The notes: generated by a model not told the origin, from the sequence alone. Shown: positions 16,381 to 25,900, counted from the stretch's first letter. The stretch is DNA of 64,000 nucleotides from Gammaproteobacteria bacterium (GCA_024639825.1 JAHEGH010000001.1:78351-142350); one strand, 5' to 3'. Translations and numbers: made by a program.

Positions 16381-17469
16381 TTGACTGCCGAAAACTTCAG
16401 AACAATCTGGCTCAAGGCCGACGACTCCGGTGTCGTGCAAATTATCGACCAGCGGCTGCTGCCCCATGAATACGCGGTGCATGACCTGCGCACATGGCAG
16501 GACGCTGACACAGCGATCGCGGACATGTATGTTCGCGGAGCACCGCTTATCGGTGCGACGGCCGCCTGGGGCCTGTACCTCGCTGCACGCTCCGATCCAA
16601 CGCCGGCGGGCGTCCGGTCGGCAGCCGAAGCATTGCTGCAATCGCGGCCGACAGCGGTAAATCTGCGCTGGGCGATCGAGCGAATCCTGCGGCTCGTCGA
16701 GGCGTCAGGCGACGATCTCGTGCAACGAATTCGCACCGATGCACAGGCGATTTGTGATGAAGATGTCGAAATAAGTCGCGGCATCGGCAATCACGGCGTC
16801 GTGCTGCTTGAGGAAATCGCCAGGCGCAAACCCGGGCAGACGATCAACGTACTGACCCACTGCAACGCTGGCTCGCTTGCGACTATCAACTACGGAACCG
16901 CCACTGCCCCGATTTATTTTGCGCAGCAGCGGGGCATTGATATTCACGTTTGGGTAGACGAAACTCGCCCCCGAAATCAGGGCTCGCAACTGACCGCGTG
17001 GGAACTGTCGGCCAGTGGCGTCCCACACACGCTCGTCGTTGACAATGCCGGCGGCCACCTGATGCAACATGGGATGGTCGACATCGTTTTCACCGGTACC
17101 GATCGCACGACGCGATGTGGTGATGTTGCGAACAAGATAGGCACATATCTCAAGGCGCTGGCTGCACACGATAACAACATCCCGTTCTACGTTGCCCTGC
17201 CATCGACGACCATCGACTGGCACAGCCGCGATGGTGTTGCCGAAATTCCGATTGAAGAGCGCGATCCGGAAGAAGTCAGTCACATCTACGGAATCAGCGA
17301 CGGCAAACCCACGCGAGTACGCACGACAGCTAATGACACACCCATTAGCAATTACGCGTTCGACGTCACGCCGGCCCGACTCGTTACCGGATTGATCACC
17401 GAGCGCGGTATTTGCGAAGCGTCCGAAGAGGGACTGTTCAGCATGTTTCCAGAGATGAGAGACGTTTGA
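16381..17469 (+). CDS. mtnA: S-methyl-5-thioribose-1-phosphate isomerase
   Basis: MtnA converts methylthioribose-1-phosphate (or 5-deoxyribose-1-phosphate) to the ribulose form in methionine salvage or the DHAP shunt. The 362-residue protein shows VRGAPLIGATAAWG, THCNAGSLAT with the catalytic Cys, and GTDRTTRCGDVANKIGTY with the catalytic Asp. The start is probably TTG at 16381, preceded by AGGAAA at seven bases; no ATG is available, and an earlier TTG at 16333 would add 16 residues lacking family similarity. Its stop overlaps the ATG of the aldolase gene. Confidence 0.92.
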   Translation: MTAENFRTIWLKADDSGVVQIIDQRLLPHEYAVHDLRTWQDADTAIADMYVRGAPLIGATAAWGLYLAARSDPTPAGVRSAAEALLQSRPTAVNLRWAIERILRLVEASGDDLVQRIRTDAQAICDEDVEISRGIGNHGVVLLEEIARRKPGQTINVLTHCNAGSLATINYGTATAPIYFAQQRGIDIHVWVDETRPRNQGSQLTAWELSASGVPHTLVVDNAGGHLMQHGMVDIVFTGTDRTTRCGDVANKIGTYLKALAAHDNNIPFYVALPSTTIDWHSRDGVAEIPIEERDPEEVSHIYGISDGKPTRVRTTANDTPISNYAFDVTPARLVTGLITERGICEASEEGLFSMFPEMRDV

Positions 17470-18074
17470 TGCTCGACGAAGGCTATATCAAGTATGAAAG
17501 CCACTGGACGCCTGGTCCTGCATCACATGTGACAGCCGCCCGAGACCTCGAATTCTGGCGCAGGCCATTGTACGAGGCGCAATTGATCGGCGAATACAAA
17601 GAGCACGGCATTGGTTACGGCAACATTAGTGTGCGTCGAGGCTCCAGCGGGCTATTCCTGATCAGCGGTACCCAAACCGGCCATTTGCCGGTGACCGATG
17701 AACGACATTATTCGCTCGTCACGGACTGCGACATCCGCGCCAACACTGTCAGGTGCAGCGGGCCCATTCAGGCTTCGTCAGAAGCCATGACGCACGCGGC
17801 AATCTACGCACTAAGCGGCACAATTGGTGCGATCGTGCACGCCCACAGCGCGGAACTCTGGCAAAGACATCTTGGTAAGTTGCCGACGACTGATGCAGAC
17901 GTTGCCTACGGAACTCCTGAGATGGCCCAGGAACTCGAACGACTCTACCGGATGGAGGGCCTGTGTGATTCAGGAATCGCCGTCCTGGCCGGTCACGATG
18001 ATGGTCTTGTCAGTTTCGGCACAACGATGGAAGAAGCCGCCACCCGAATGCTCAATCTGGCTCGTCCCGGGTAA
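17469..18074 (+). CDS. Class II aldolase/adducin-family protein
   Basis: The protein of about 201 residues has the zinc-aldolase features GYGNISVR, ISGTQTGHLP, HAHSAELW (two metal histidines) and a late GHDDGLVSFG histidine. Because it starts at the stop codon of mtnA (TGATG), its substrate is probably the product of MtnA. That means either methylthioribulose-1-phosphate (dehydration, as MtnB) or a methylthio-/5-deoxyribulose-1-phosphate cleaved to DHAP and an aldehyde, as in the DHAP shunt. Sequence alone does not decide. No mtnK, mtnP, mtnC or mtnD is present in the window. Confidence 0.85.
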   Translation: MLDEGYIKYESHWTPGPASHVTAARDLEFWRRPLYEAQLIGEYKEHGIGYGNISVRRGSSGLFLISGTQTGHLPVTDERHYSLVTDCDIRANTVRCSGPIQASSEAMTHAAIYALSGTIGAIVHAHSAELWQRHLGKLPTTDADVAYGTPEMAQELERLYRMEGLCDSGIAVLAGHDDGLVSFGTTMEEAATRMLNLARPG

Positions 18075-18444
18075 CGGGCACGAGCGAAAACCGGAACGTG
18101 CGACAGGCCTTGATGCCTGACTCTTGTTCATCCTCCGCTAGCGGCTTCCATGTGGACTGGCGTACAGCCTTCTTCGCTATTTTCTCGAACAGTCGACTCG
18201 TACTATGACGCACGGCTATGCGCCGGGGGTAACCGCTGCGCGAGATATTGAAACAGACCTGCACGTTGCCCTCGACCCGATCGCGTCGCGCAATATCAGG
18301 ATAATCCGGGATCACGGTATGCAGCGGAACGCGCTCCGTATTGGAGTCGATCTGGTCAACGCCGCTCTGCCCGAATGCAGGTGCAACCAGCGCAACAAGC
18401 AGCAAAGCCGCGAGACTAGTTGTTCGACGACTCGTCACTCTCAC
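18052..18444 (-). CDS. TonB C-terminal-domain periplasmic protein
   Basis: The exported protein of about 130 residues has a signal peptide (SLAALLLVALVAPAFGQ) followed by one TonB C-terminal domain with PDYPDIARRDRVEGNVQVCF, ISRSGYPRRIAV and FEKIAKKAVRQSTWKP. It lacks the membrane anchor and Pro-rich spacer of real TonB, so it is a stand-alone domain protein of unknown partner. The start is uncertain: GTG at 18444 or 18438, both inside the end of the upstream TPR gene; no ATG fits. Its 3' end overlaps the convergent aldolase gene by 23 bp. Confidence 0.75.
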   Translation of the reverse strand: MRVTSRRTTSLAALLLVALVAPAFGQSGVDQIDSNTERVPLHTVIPDYPDIARRDRVEGNVQVCFNISRSGYPRRIAVRHSTSRLFEKIAKKAVRQSTWKPLAEDEQESGIKACRTFRFSLVPVTRDEPD

Positions 18445-18961
18445 TTTCCATCGCGCTGCGGCGTTCGTCGATTTCGACGTTGGGACTAACGGGGTCAGTT
18501 TCGTCGAGTAACATGCCTTTGGCAATCTTGAGATTTCTGGATGAAGGACTCAGTGCCTGGCCACGTGCGATATCAGCCTCTGACTCTTCAAAGCGCTCGA
18601 GCCGGAGATAGACCAGGGCCCTGTTGTTGTAGGTTCGCCAGTGCTTTGGATCGCGCTCCAGCACCCAGTTACAATGCGGCAATGCCGTCAGTGGCTTGTC
18701 AATCAGAATGTAGCCGGCACACAGGTTAGAGTGACCCATCTTTCGCTCAAGTTCGCCCTGGGCCATTTCCAGCCCACGCAGGGTCAACCTGACACCTTCA
18801 ACGCCATCGCCGGCCATCAGGGCATTCGCGCCATCAGCCAACAGGGCATTGCGCGGCCCGAGAACAGTCTTGGACTCTTCATCGGCAGCAAGCTCCGGAC
18901 AGGCCAGCAACAGGAAAGCTGCGACGAGTAGTATCCAGTAGCTTATGTGCCTTATCTTCAC
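18416..18961 (-). CDS. TPR-containing exported protein
   Basis: The 181-residue protein has a signal peptide or lipoprotein-like N-terminus (WILLVAAFLLLACPELAADEE). The LLAC suggests lipidation at Cys20. About three tetratricopeptide-like repeats follow at 40-150, clearest in HWRTYNNRALVYLRLERFEESEADIARG. The C-terminus is acidic and Ser-rich. It is presumably a periplasmic scaffold partner of the coupled TonB-domain gene, whose start lies inside this gene. Confidence 0.78.
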   Translation of the reverse strand: MKIRHISYWILLVAAFLLLACPELAADEESKTVLGPRNALLADGANALMAGDGVEGVRLTLRGLEMAQGELERKMGHSNLCAGYILIDKPLTALPHCNWVLERDPKHWRTYNNRALVYLRLERFEESEADIARGQALSPSSRNLKIAKGMLLDETDPVSPNVEIDERRSAMESESDESSNN

Positions 18962-18970
18962 TTCACCGCC

Positions 18971-19399
18971 TTAACCGCTAATGTAACTCTCCAGCTGCTC
19001 GATCTCTTCCTTCTGGTCCGAAATGATGGCCTGGACAAGATCTCCGATCGATATCAATCCGGCCACCTTACCGTCGACCACAACGGGCAAATGGCGAATG
19101 CGTCGTTCAGACATCAGGGTCATGCAATCGTTCACTGATTGCGTGGGCGAAGCTGTAACGAGGTCGGTCGTCATGATATCGGCGACCGAAGTGGACTCGG
19201 ATGAGCGACCCTTAACGATCACCTTGCGCGCGTAGTCACGCTCCGTGACGATACCCTTGAGTTCATCACCTTCCATGACAAGCAGGGAGCCAACCGCGCG
19301 GTCAGCCATGAGCTTAATCGCGTCGAAGACCGACGCGTCCTGGACGATTGAAATAATCTCGTCGCCTTTTCTATCGAGCAGCTGCTGCACCAGTTTCAT
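18971..19399 (-). CDS. CBS-pair domain protein
   Basis: The 142-residue protein consists of two CBS domains: ISIVQDASVFDAIKLMADRAVGSLLV to TERDYARKV, and ADIMTTDLVTASPTQSV to RHLPVVVDGKVAGLISIGDL. Such stand-alone CBS pairs bind adenosyl nucleotides and act as energy or redox sensors on partner proteins. A strong GGGGAGG ribosome site fixes the ATG at 19399; longer upstream reading is open but would overlap the amidohydrolase gene. It lies 9 bp upstream of the TPR gene and may lead a three-gene transcript. Confidence 0.88.
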   Translation of the reverse strand: MKLVQQLLDRKGDEIISIVQDASVFDAIKLMADRAVGSLLVMEGDELKGIVTERDYARKVIVKGRSSESTSVADIMTTDLVTASPTQSVNDCMTLMSERRIRHLPVVVDGKVAGLISIGDLVQAIISDQKEEIEQLESYISG

Positions 19400-19505
19400 T
19401 CCGCCTCCCCTTTTGCCCGCGGGCAGTGGTTTTAGGGGAAGTCTAGCAGATGCGGGCTGACCTTCCTCTGCGACAGCCCCGCGGACACCAGAATGATGCA
19501 CATGG

Positions 19506-20846
19506 TCAGTCCTCGTGCTCCACGTACTGGGCCAGCCGCTCCGAAAGTGAATCCGCCGAATACCAGGTCCCGCGCAACATGACGCCGTGAATGCGATGCG
19601 CATACCGGACGTCCTCCAGCGGATTGGCGTTGAGAAGGACCAGGTCGGCGTCACGGCCCACAGCAACCGTACCCGCATTGCTGTCGAAAAATTCGGCGAC
19701 GGCAACCGTACCCGTTCGCAACGCCTCATAGGGCGTCAGGCCAGCTGCAACGAGCGCATCGAGTTCTCGATGCAGAGAGAACCCGGGCACGTTGAACACC
19801 TGTGGCGAGTCCGCACCCAGGAGCAGGCCGGCACCGGCCTTGTTCAATTCCAATATAAGCCGGCGGCGCAACTCTATTGCCAGCGCCGCCACGTCCGGAT
19901 CGAAATCACGTTCTGCAAGCAGCGCTGCCTTTGAAGCGACCCAACGCTCCACAGTGTCTTTCGGCATATATCGCATGCCTGGTTCGCTGCGAAGCACAGC
20001 TGTTGGCGTCGAATTAATCCAAACCTCGACGAGAACTTCGGTCGGAACGTTCCAGGTACCAGCCTCAGCCGTCGCCCGAGCGATCTCCGGAATGCGCTCG
20101 GCATCGAGCTCGGCTGCCAGCATGACGTCGAACAATCCACCGTACCCCCCGAAACCGTCGCTGCCAGCAGGTAACAATGCAGCAAAGTAGCCGTCCAGGT
20201 GATCGATCGTGGCCATACCGAGCTGTAGCGCACGGGCGACGCCCACCGCCACGGGGACATGACCCGCAAACGGCATGCCAAGCTCATTGGCGGTCTCGGC
20301 AACGGCCTCAAATTCCTCTGCGGTCAGTCCCGGATGAATCTTGACGAAGTCGTAGCCTGAGCGGTGCTGGTCCCTGACCATTTCGCGTGCCTGGTGAGCG
20401 CCAGCGACAGACCGGCCATTGAAAGACGGACCGGATGTGACAAGGCGTGGGCCAAACACGGCGCCCTTGTTTAGATTTTCACGCAGGTCGATGTGCGATG
20501 GTTGGCCGAGCATGCCCCGTATCGTGGTCACGCCATTGGCGACGTAGAGACTGAAATTCCGATCAAGATCGTCTGAGCTGGCGGCCGGCACGTGGGCGTG
20601 CATTTCCGCCAGACCCGGCATCAGGAAACGATCGGTACCGTCAATGACTTTCGCGCCCTTGGGGATCGGCGTCTCGTCCACAGCACCGAGCGCCGAGATA
20701 ACGCCATTGTTTACCACCACGGTCTGCTCGGCAATGACCGTTTCCGAGGTCATGGGCACTACGTTTACATTGACGAATGCGGTGGCCTGCGCGCCAGCGG
20801 TCGATGCAGCCAATAATCCGGCGAACAGAACAATACAAGGTTTCAT
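19506..20846 (-). CDS. Secreted amidohydrolase-family metallo-enzyme
   Basis: The 446-residue exported protein (signal peptide to AGAQ) has an amidohydrolase TIM barrel: MPGLAEMHAHV with the HxH metal pair, GHVPVAVG, TIDHLDGY and LLLGADSPQ with the late catalytic Asp. It belongs to the imidazolonepropionase-like/Xaa-Pro dipeptidase-like secreted group, probably a peptidase or amidase; the substrate is unknown. The start ATG overlaps the stop of the threonine dehydratase gene (ATGA) and has GGGGAA upstream, so it is the third gene of an operon with the metallopeptidase and dehydratase. Confidence 0.85.
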   Translation of the reverse strand: MKPCIVLFAGLLAASTAGAQATAFVNVNVVPMTSETVIAEQTVVVNNGVISALGAVDETPIPKGAKVIDGTDRFLMPGLAEMHAHVPAASSDDLDRNFSLYVANGVTTIRGMLGQPSHIDLRENLNKGAVFGPRLVTSGPSFNGRSVAGAHQAREMVRDQHRSGYDFVKIHPGLTAEEFEAVAETANELGMPFAGHVPVAVGVARALQLGMATIDHLDGYFAALLPAGSDGFGGYGGLFDVMLAAELDAERIPEIARATAEAGTWNVPTEVLVEVWINSTPTAVLRSEPGMRYMPKDTVERWVASKAALLAERDFDPDVAALAIELRRRLILELNKAGAGLLLGADSPQVFNVPGFSLHRELDALVAAGLTPYEALRTGTVAVAEFFDSNAGTVAVGRDADLVLLNANPLEDVRYAHRIHGVMLRGTWYSADSLSERLAQYVEHED

Positions 20847-21826
20847 AATGCGTTCCCCTCAACGGAGCGAATGCTGGCCAGCTTGTCGTCCGCAATATTG
20901 CCGCCACAGATCACTACGGCGACCCGCTTGCTCTTGAGCTCACGTCGTCGGGCCAACATACCCGCAACGGCGACACCTGCGGCACCTTCTATGGTGTCAA
21001 ATTCGCTGTCCATGAAGGCCCGCATGCCTGCGGCGATCTGTGCTTCATCCACAAGGATCCAGTCGTCGACGACCGCCTGGTTAAGCTCAAATGTCACCGA
21101 GCCCTGTTCGATGCCGCCAGCCGTACCGTCAGACAGGGTTGGCTCGCTTGGCATGTCGATGATCTCGCCTGCTTCGACGGAGCGTGTCATGACTGGCGAA
21201 GCCAGCGGCTGGCAGCCATAGATGCGGACGTTGGGATTGTGAGCCTTTAGCACTGCGCCGGTACCGCCAATAAGACCGCCACCGCCGACGGCAATAAAAA
21301 CCGCATCGACGTCAGGCAGGTCTTCGACGAGTTCTACACCACATGTACCCTGACCGGCGATGACCTCCTCATCGTTGTAGGGCGACAGATAGAACATGCC
21401 TGTCTCGCTGGCGTATTCGCGAGCGTGCTCTTCTGTGTCCAGGCCATCCGTACCGAACAAGCGCACATCGCCGCCATAGCGTTTGATTTTCTCTATCTTT
21501 GCGGACGAGGTCTGTTCAGGAACGAAGATAACCCCGGTGACACCGAGCTCGCGCATCGCGCACGCAACAGCGGCACCATGATTGCCGCTTGATGCGGCCA
21601 CGCAACCGCGCGCACGAATCTCGTCGTCAAGCGTCAGCAAGCGATTGGTCGCACCTCGCAGTTTGAATGAGCCCGTCGTCTGCCGGTTTTCCAATTTGAA
21701 GTACACCTCGGCGCCCAATGCATCACTAAATGTCGTCGAGCGCTGCAATGGCGTGTGCTCGAGATGTCCGGCGCAGCGCTGCGCGGCTGCGCTCGCCGCG
21801 GCGGCGGTACTAGATACGATCGACAT
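20843..21826 (-). CDS. PLP-dependent threonine/serine dehydratase-like protein
   Basis: The 327-residue fold-type II enzyme includes GSFKLRGATN with the PLP lysine, SSGNHGAAVA, and the phosphate-binding AVGGGGLIGG. It lacks the C-terminal regulatory ACT domain, so it is of the catabolic/serine-racemase-like group and distinct from the biosynthetic IlvA at 53.3 kb. I choose the ATG at 21826 (MSIVSSTAAAAS); the open frame upstream lies within the metallopeptidase gene. It overlaps that gene by 17 bp. Confidence 0.87.
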   Translation of the reverse strand: MSIVSSTAAAASAAAQRCAGHLEHTPLQRSTTFSDALGAEVYFKLENRQTTGSFKLRGATNRLLTLDDEIRARGCVAASSGNHGAAVACAMRELGVTGVIFVPEQTSSAKIEKIKRYGGDVRLFGTDGLDTEEHAREYASETGMFYLSPYNDEEVIAGQGTCGVELVEDLPDVDAVFIAVGGGGLIGGTGAVLKAHNPNVRIYGCQPLASPVMTRSVEAGEIIDMPSEPTLSDGTAGGIEQGSVTFELNQAVVDDWILVDEAQIAAGMRAFMDSEFDTIEGAAGVAVAGMLARRRELKSKRVAVVICGGNIADDKLASIRSVEGNAL

Positions 21827-22664
21827 TGAACGTGTCGCAGCTATCGGGATCGCCGCTACCCAGTCCTTCGCGGAACCAGCGCTGTCGCTGCGCCGATGTC
21901 CCGTGCGTAAATGACTCCGGCACGATTGTGCCCTGGCTCTGACGCTGCAGCGTGTCGTCACCAATTGCACTCGCCGCGTTGAGCGCCTCGTCGATGTCGC
22001 CTGCTTCAAGGATATTGCGAGCCTTATCCGCACGCAGGGCCCAGACGCCAGCGAGACAATCCGCCTGTAACTCGAGACGGACCGATAGTGCGTTTGCCTC
22101 AGCCGTGCCGAGTCGCTGTTTCATCTGGTGCACCTGCCCCGAGATGCCGAGGAGATTTTGCACATGGTGGCCGATTTCATGCGCAATAACATAGGCCTGC
22201 GCGAAGTCACCGGGCGCCTTGAAGCGGGTTCGCATCTGATCATAAAAGCTGAGGTCGATATAGACCTTGTTATCCGCCGGGCAGTAGAACGGCCCCATGG
22301 CCGCCTGCCCGAGACCGCATGCGGAACGCGTCGCACCCGTGAACATCACCAGGGTTGGCGCCTCATAGCGACGGCCCTGGGCGGCAAAGATCTCGGTCCA
22401 CACGTCCTCGGTGTCGGCAATGACCACTGACACCATATCGGCCAACGGGTCATTTTCGAGGTCTTCAGCCGTTGGGCGTGAACCTGTCGACGACGCGCCC
22501 CCGCTCTGCATGCCCTCTAGCAACGGCGTAGGGTCAACGCCAAAATACATCGCAACGAGGATCAGGACGATGGTTCCCACACCGCCGCCGACTAACCTGG
22601 GCCCTGCCCGCGATCCGCGGCGGTCTTCTATGTTTGAACTGCGTCTGCCGCCTTGCCACCGCAT
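21810..22664 (-). CDS. Neutral zinc metallopeptidase (YpfJ-type)
   Basis: The protein of about 284 residues starts MRWQGGRRSSNIEDRRG, the typical YpfJ N-terminus, then has a single transmembrane helix (GTIVLILVAMYFGV) and a periplasmic zinc-peptidase domain with HEIGHHVQN (HExxH) and a downstream ELQADCLAGVWA Glu motif. It also has FYCPADNKVYIDLSFY. AAGGAG lies seven bases before the ATG at 22664, which settles the start. First gene of the operon with the dehydratase and amidohydrolase. Physiological substrate unknown. Confidence 0.92.
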   Translation of the reverse strand: MRWQGGRRSSNIEDRRGSRAGPRLVGGGVGTIVLILVAMYFGVDPTPLLEGMQSGGASSTGSRPTAEDLENDPLADMVSVVIADTEDVWTEIFAAQGRRYEAPTLVMFTGATRSACGLGQAAMGPFYCPADNKVYIDLSFYDQMRTRFKAPGDFAQAYVIAHEIGHHVQNLLGISGQVHQMKQRLGTAEANALSVRLELQADCLAGVWALRADKARNILEAGDIDEALNAASAIGDDTLQRQSQGTIVPESFTHGTSAQRQRWFREGLGSGDPDSCDTFNVDRI

Positions 22665-22746
22665 AGCCTGCTCCTTGATCCGGGGCCGGCCATTGTCAGC
22701 CATCTAACCCGGCATTTTCAAATATGCGCTTAAGCGCGGTTGGGCT

Positions 22747-24252
22747 CTACATCTGCTCTTCGATTGGAAGCAAGCTCAGGAGTTTCGTCGTGAACCGACG
22801 CCAGAAACTGGTCTGTGGCTCGGTCGTGATGATCTCTTCAACACCGGCCGTCTGCAGCAGCCATTGCAGCCGGTGCTTGCGTGACAGGCGAAGCTTGTAG
22901 GCAAAGTCCGGCAACGAATCGAGAATGCTGGTTGCCATGGATGCGGCCAGGTCGTCTGACTCGACTTCCATGCCCATCTCGGTATTGAGATACAGCGAGC
23001 GCGGGTCGAGATTGAATGACCCAACAAATAGTCGCTTGCGATCGACGGTCGCGACCTTCGAGTGCAGGGTAATCTTTGTGTCCGTTTCCATTGCCTCAAA
23101 ACGGGGCCGCAATTCATAAAGCTCTACGCCCTGCTGCAACAGCGGCTTACGGTATCGCGCGTAGACAGCATGCACGCTCGTGTGATTGGTTGACGCGAGA
23201 GAGTTGCTGATGATGACCACCCGCACCCCCTTCTTCACAAGCGCACCGAAGAAATCGACACCCTGCTTCTGCGGTACGAAATACGGAGAGATGACTATCA
23301 GTTCCCGTTCCGCGGCTGACACCAGTTTCAGCAGGTAGTCGCTCATCTCGCTCTGGCGGCGCCGTATCAGGTTACGGACCTTGTCGGGATGATCCTGAAC
23401 AATTCGGGTCCTGGCCGCGACGAAGTTCAGATTACCGTCGATGAATTCATCGATCAGCGCACCGTCAACACCTTTCAGAAACGGCTCGTCGCGATGTCGT
23501 TGTACATACTTGCGTGCTTCCTGCAACGAATCAGCAACGCTGCCGTGTGCAACCAGTTTGTCGAACGCATCCATTGGAATCGCTTCGGGCGAGTTCCAGT
23601 ATTCATCGAAGCCGTCGGACACATCGTCTACCACCAAACCGATTGCCATCAGGTCCTCATCAATGAACTCTGTCTTGCCACCGGTCTGGTAATACTCATC
23701 AGCAATATTGCGGCCACCCACAATCGTCACCTGGTTGTCGACAGTGAACGACTTGTTGTGCATGCGGCGATTCAGAATGTTGAAGTTTGCCAGCAGGCTG
23801 ATGAAGCGCGACCTTCGCCGCGGAAACGGGTTGAATACCCTGACCTCGATATTCTCGTGCTCGTCGAGAGACAACAAGCCGGAGTCAACTTCGTCCGTGA
23901 GTGCGTCGTCCATTAACAGGCGCACGCGCACACCGCGGTCTGCCGCGTGTGCCAGATGCAGGGCGACAAGGTTACCGGACAGGTCGTCCTTGATCAGATA
24001 GCTCTGGATATCGACCGATTTCTCGGCTTTGTCGATCAGTCCGACGCGCGCACCGAGCGCGTCACTTCCCGAATCCAGTCGATACACTGCCGATTGCGTT
24101 TGCCGGGCTCTCAACCAGGTCGTCGCTGCGACACCCAGTACCGTGCCCTCCGTGTCGGTAGGCTTCCATGACTCAATTCGTTCGGGGAGCTTGAAAAAAC
24201 GCTGGTACTTCGGCGGCAGCCGGCTGCCAACCAATGTCGAAAACATCCCCAT
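22747..24252 (-). CDS. Phospholipase D-family protein (cardiolipin synthase-like)
   Basis: The 501-residue protein has two HKD motifs: HNKSFTVDNQVTIVGGRN at about residue 165 and HSKVATVDRKRLFVGSFN at about 395. The first is followed by GRNIADEYY and the second by GSFNLDPRS, as in ClsC/YmdC-type cardiolipin synthases and related PLD enzymes. It likely acts on phospholipids at the inner membrane. No transmembrane anchor is evident, as in ClsC. The start ATG at 24252 or 24246 is equally possible. It is divergent from the FAD-oxidase gene. Confidence 0.85.
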   Translation of the reverse strand: MGMFSTLVGSRLPPKYQRFFKLPERIESWKPTDTEGTVLGVAATTWLRARQTQSAVYRLDSGSDALGARVGLIDKAEKSVDIQSYLIKDDLSGNLVALHLAHAADRGVRVRLLMDDALTDEVDSGLLSLDEHENIEVRVFNPFPRRRSRFISLLANFNILNRRMHNKSFTVDNQVTIVGGRNIADEYYQTGGKTEFIDEDLMAIGLVVDDVSDGFDEYWNSPEAIPMDAFDKLVAHGSVADSLQEARKYVQRHRDEPFLKGVDGALIDEFIDGNLNFVAARTRIVQDHPDKVRNLIRRRQSEMSDYLLKLVSAAERELIVISPYFVPQKQGVDFFGALVKKGVRVVIISNSLASTNHTSVHAVYARYRKPLLQQGVELYELRPRFEAMETDTKITLHSKVATVDRKRLFVGSFNLDPRSLYLNTEMGMEVESDDLAASMATSILDSLPDFAYKLRLSRKHRLQWLLQTAGVEEIITTEPQTSFWRRFTTKLLSLLPIEEQM

Positions 24253-24547
24253 GAGGGGATGATTCAGGAACCGGCGAGCGCTGACAACCGTTAATGCGCT
24301 CTACGACCATATACGTACCGTCAATTTGACAGAATCAGGCCTGTGGAACTGGTTCGTTGCGTGGCCGTCATCGATGTGCAAGGATCGTCACTCGTTTGAC
24401 AAAGGCACACCTGTCGAAAGGCAGCGTCGCAAAGCTTCCGGTCTAAAGGATTTTCCCAGGACAGCGGGGCCACCAACGCGAACTCGCATCGCTGCAGTGA
24501 TGCATCTCGGGTGTCTTTGGCAATGATAGACAACGCTGGAGGCATTG
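24253..24547. other. Divergent intergenic region
   Basis: This 295-bp gap between the divergent PLD and FAD-oxidase genes shows no believable gene on either strand. A TTGACA at 24326-24331 could be a -35 box for the rightward gene, but I see no convincing -10 at the correct distance. A GGAGG at 24538-24542 is the ribosome site of the oxidase gene. Nothing else was recognised. Confidence 0.4.
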
Positions 24548-25900
24548 ATGGCATCCCCGAGATTTCGCGACACCGGCCGGTTCGTCCGACGCACCGCCCC
24601 CACCAAGATCTATACACCCGCGAACCTCGCGGACCTGATGCGCTGCCTCGAGCCCGCCAGCAATGCTCCCCTGCCGATTCGAATTCGTGGCGCCGGTACG
24701 GCAGCGACCGACTGCAATACCAACACCGTCGGAACCGTCATCAACATGACGGGACTCGATCGTATCGTTCACATCGATTCCTACAACCACACTGTCAAGG
24801 TTGAGGCGGGTGTGCGCCTGGGCACGCTGGTAGGCGCATTGGCGGATCAGGGGCTTGAGCTGATTGGCAATCATGACCAGATGGAGCGTACCGTTGGTGG
24901 CGCGATCGCATCGCCGTGCATCGGTGCCTGTATCGGCGGGCAGGCCGCCTACCTTTCGACCCAGGTAATCAGTCTGAAAGTGATCACGGCAACCGGGCAG
25001 GTGATGAAAGTCACGGAGCAGCAGAAACACCTGTTGAATGCTTTCCGTCTAAGTTACGGCATGCTTGGCGCGATTTACGAAGCTACCTTGCGGGTGCGCC
25101 CCATTGCTACGTTCTCGGCAAGCCACCGCAGTCTCTCAATCGAGACGTTCGCGGACGTCGCGAACCGGCTCGCAAGTCGCGATATCGGCCTTAAGTTCTA
25201 TGTGTTGCCGCATATGGACCGCGTCTACCTCGATTTGCGTCGTTATGAACGCACGCCTGGCAACTCCTACAACGCGCCGTGGAAGATCAAGGACTGGGGT
25301 GAAAGCACGGTGCTGCCCCATGTCTTCAAGTCATTGAACCGCGTCCTGCCGATTCCCTCAATGAAGTACCGGCTTATGGATAGCATCAGTGCAGCAACGC
25401 ATGGCCTGGTTAATTCCCGCCTCGTCCGAAATGGCAACAACGTCACGGCAAGCGGAACCCGGGGACGACGCAAACCGCGCAACGCTCTGCGGTCGACCTG
25501 GTGTTTTCCGGCATCCGATTTCTCAGTGGTCATCAAGGCCTATCGCGAGTTTTGTAACAACACCCTGGTCCAGTCGGGCTACCGCACAGACCTTCCGGTT
25601 GTTGGTTTCCGCGTCGCCAGGGACGTGTCAGCTATTCTGTCACCGTCCTTCGATGAACCCCTGATCGCATTACAGACGGCGTCGACGCAGGAGAAAGGCT
25701 GGGAAGACTTCATCATCGACCTCGCACAGTTCGCCGAGAATTGGGGCGGAACGCCGTTATTCAGCGAATCTCGAGCGTTACGCGCCGAGTACAGCAAGCA
25801 GATGTATTCAAATCGCCTCGATTTCTTTTGCAGGATGCGTCGCCAGCTCGACACACACGGGCGTCTGCTTAATCCGTTTATGGCGCAGTATTTCGAGTAA
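24548..25900 (+). CDS. FAD-linked oxidoreductase (aldonolactone oxidase-like)
   Basis: The 450-residue protein has an N-terminal PCMH-type FAD-binding domain (IRIRGAGTAATDC, then VKVEAGVRLGTLVGALADQGLEL and TVGGAIASPCIG) and a C-terminal half ending DTHGRLLNPFMAQYF. That end is the typical end block of D-arabinono-1,4-lactone/L-gulonolactone-type oxidases. No signal peptide is evident. GGAGG five bases before the ATG at 24548 fixes the start. It precedes padR by 121 bp in the same direction, but a promoter lies in that gap. Substrate is not predictable. Confidence 0.85.
   Translation: MASPRFRDTGRFVRRTAPTKIYTPANLADLMRCLEPASNAPLPIRIRGAGTAATDCNTNTVGTVINMTGLDRIVHIDSYNHTVKVEAGVRLGTLVGALADQGLELIGNHDQMERTVGGAIASPCIGACIGGQAAYLSTQVISLKVITATGQVMKVTEQQKHLLNAFRLSYGMLGAIYEATLRVRPIATFSASHRSLSIETFADVANRLASRDIGLKFYVLPHMDRVYLDLRRYERTPGNSYNAPWKIKDWGESTVLPHVFKSLNRVLPIPSMKYRLMDSISAATHGLVNSRLVRNGNNVTASGTRGRRKPRNALRSTWCFPASDFSVVIKAYREFCNNTLVQSGYRTDLPVVGFRVARDVSAILSPSFDEPLIALQTASTQEKGWEDFIIDLAQFAENWGGTPLFSESRALRAEYSKQMYSNRLDFFCRMRRQLDTHGRLLNPFMAQYFE

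Noticed and set aside
24326..24526. Small open frame in the gap before the FAD-linked oxidase gene
   Set aside because: No ribosome site, odd composition, no recognisable product; treated as non-coding.
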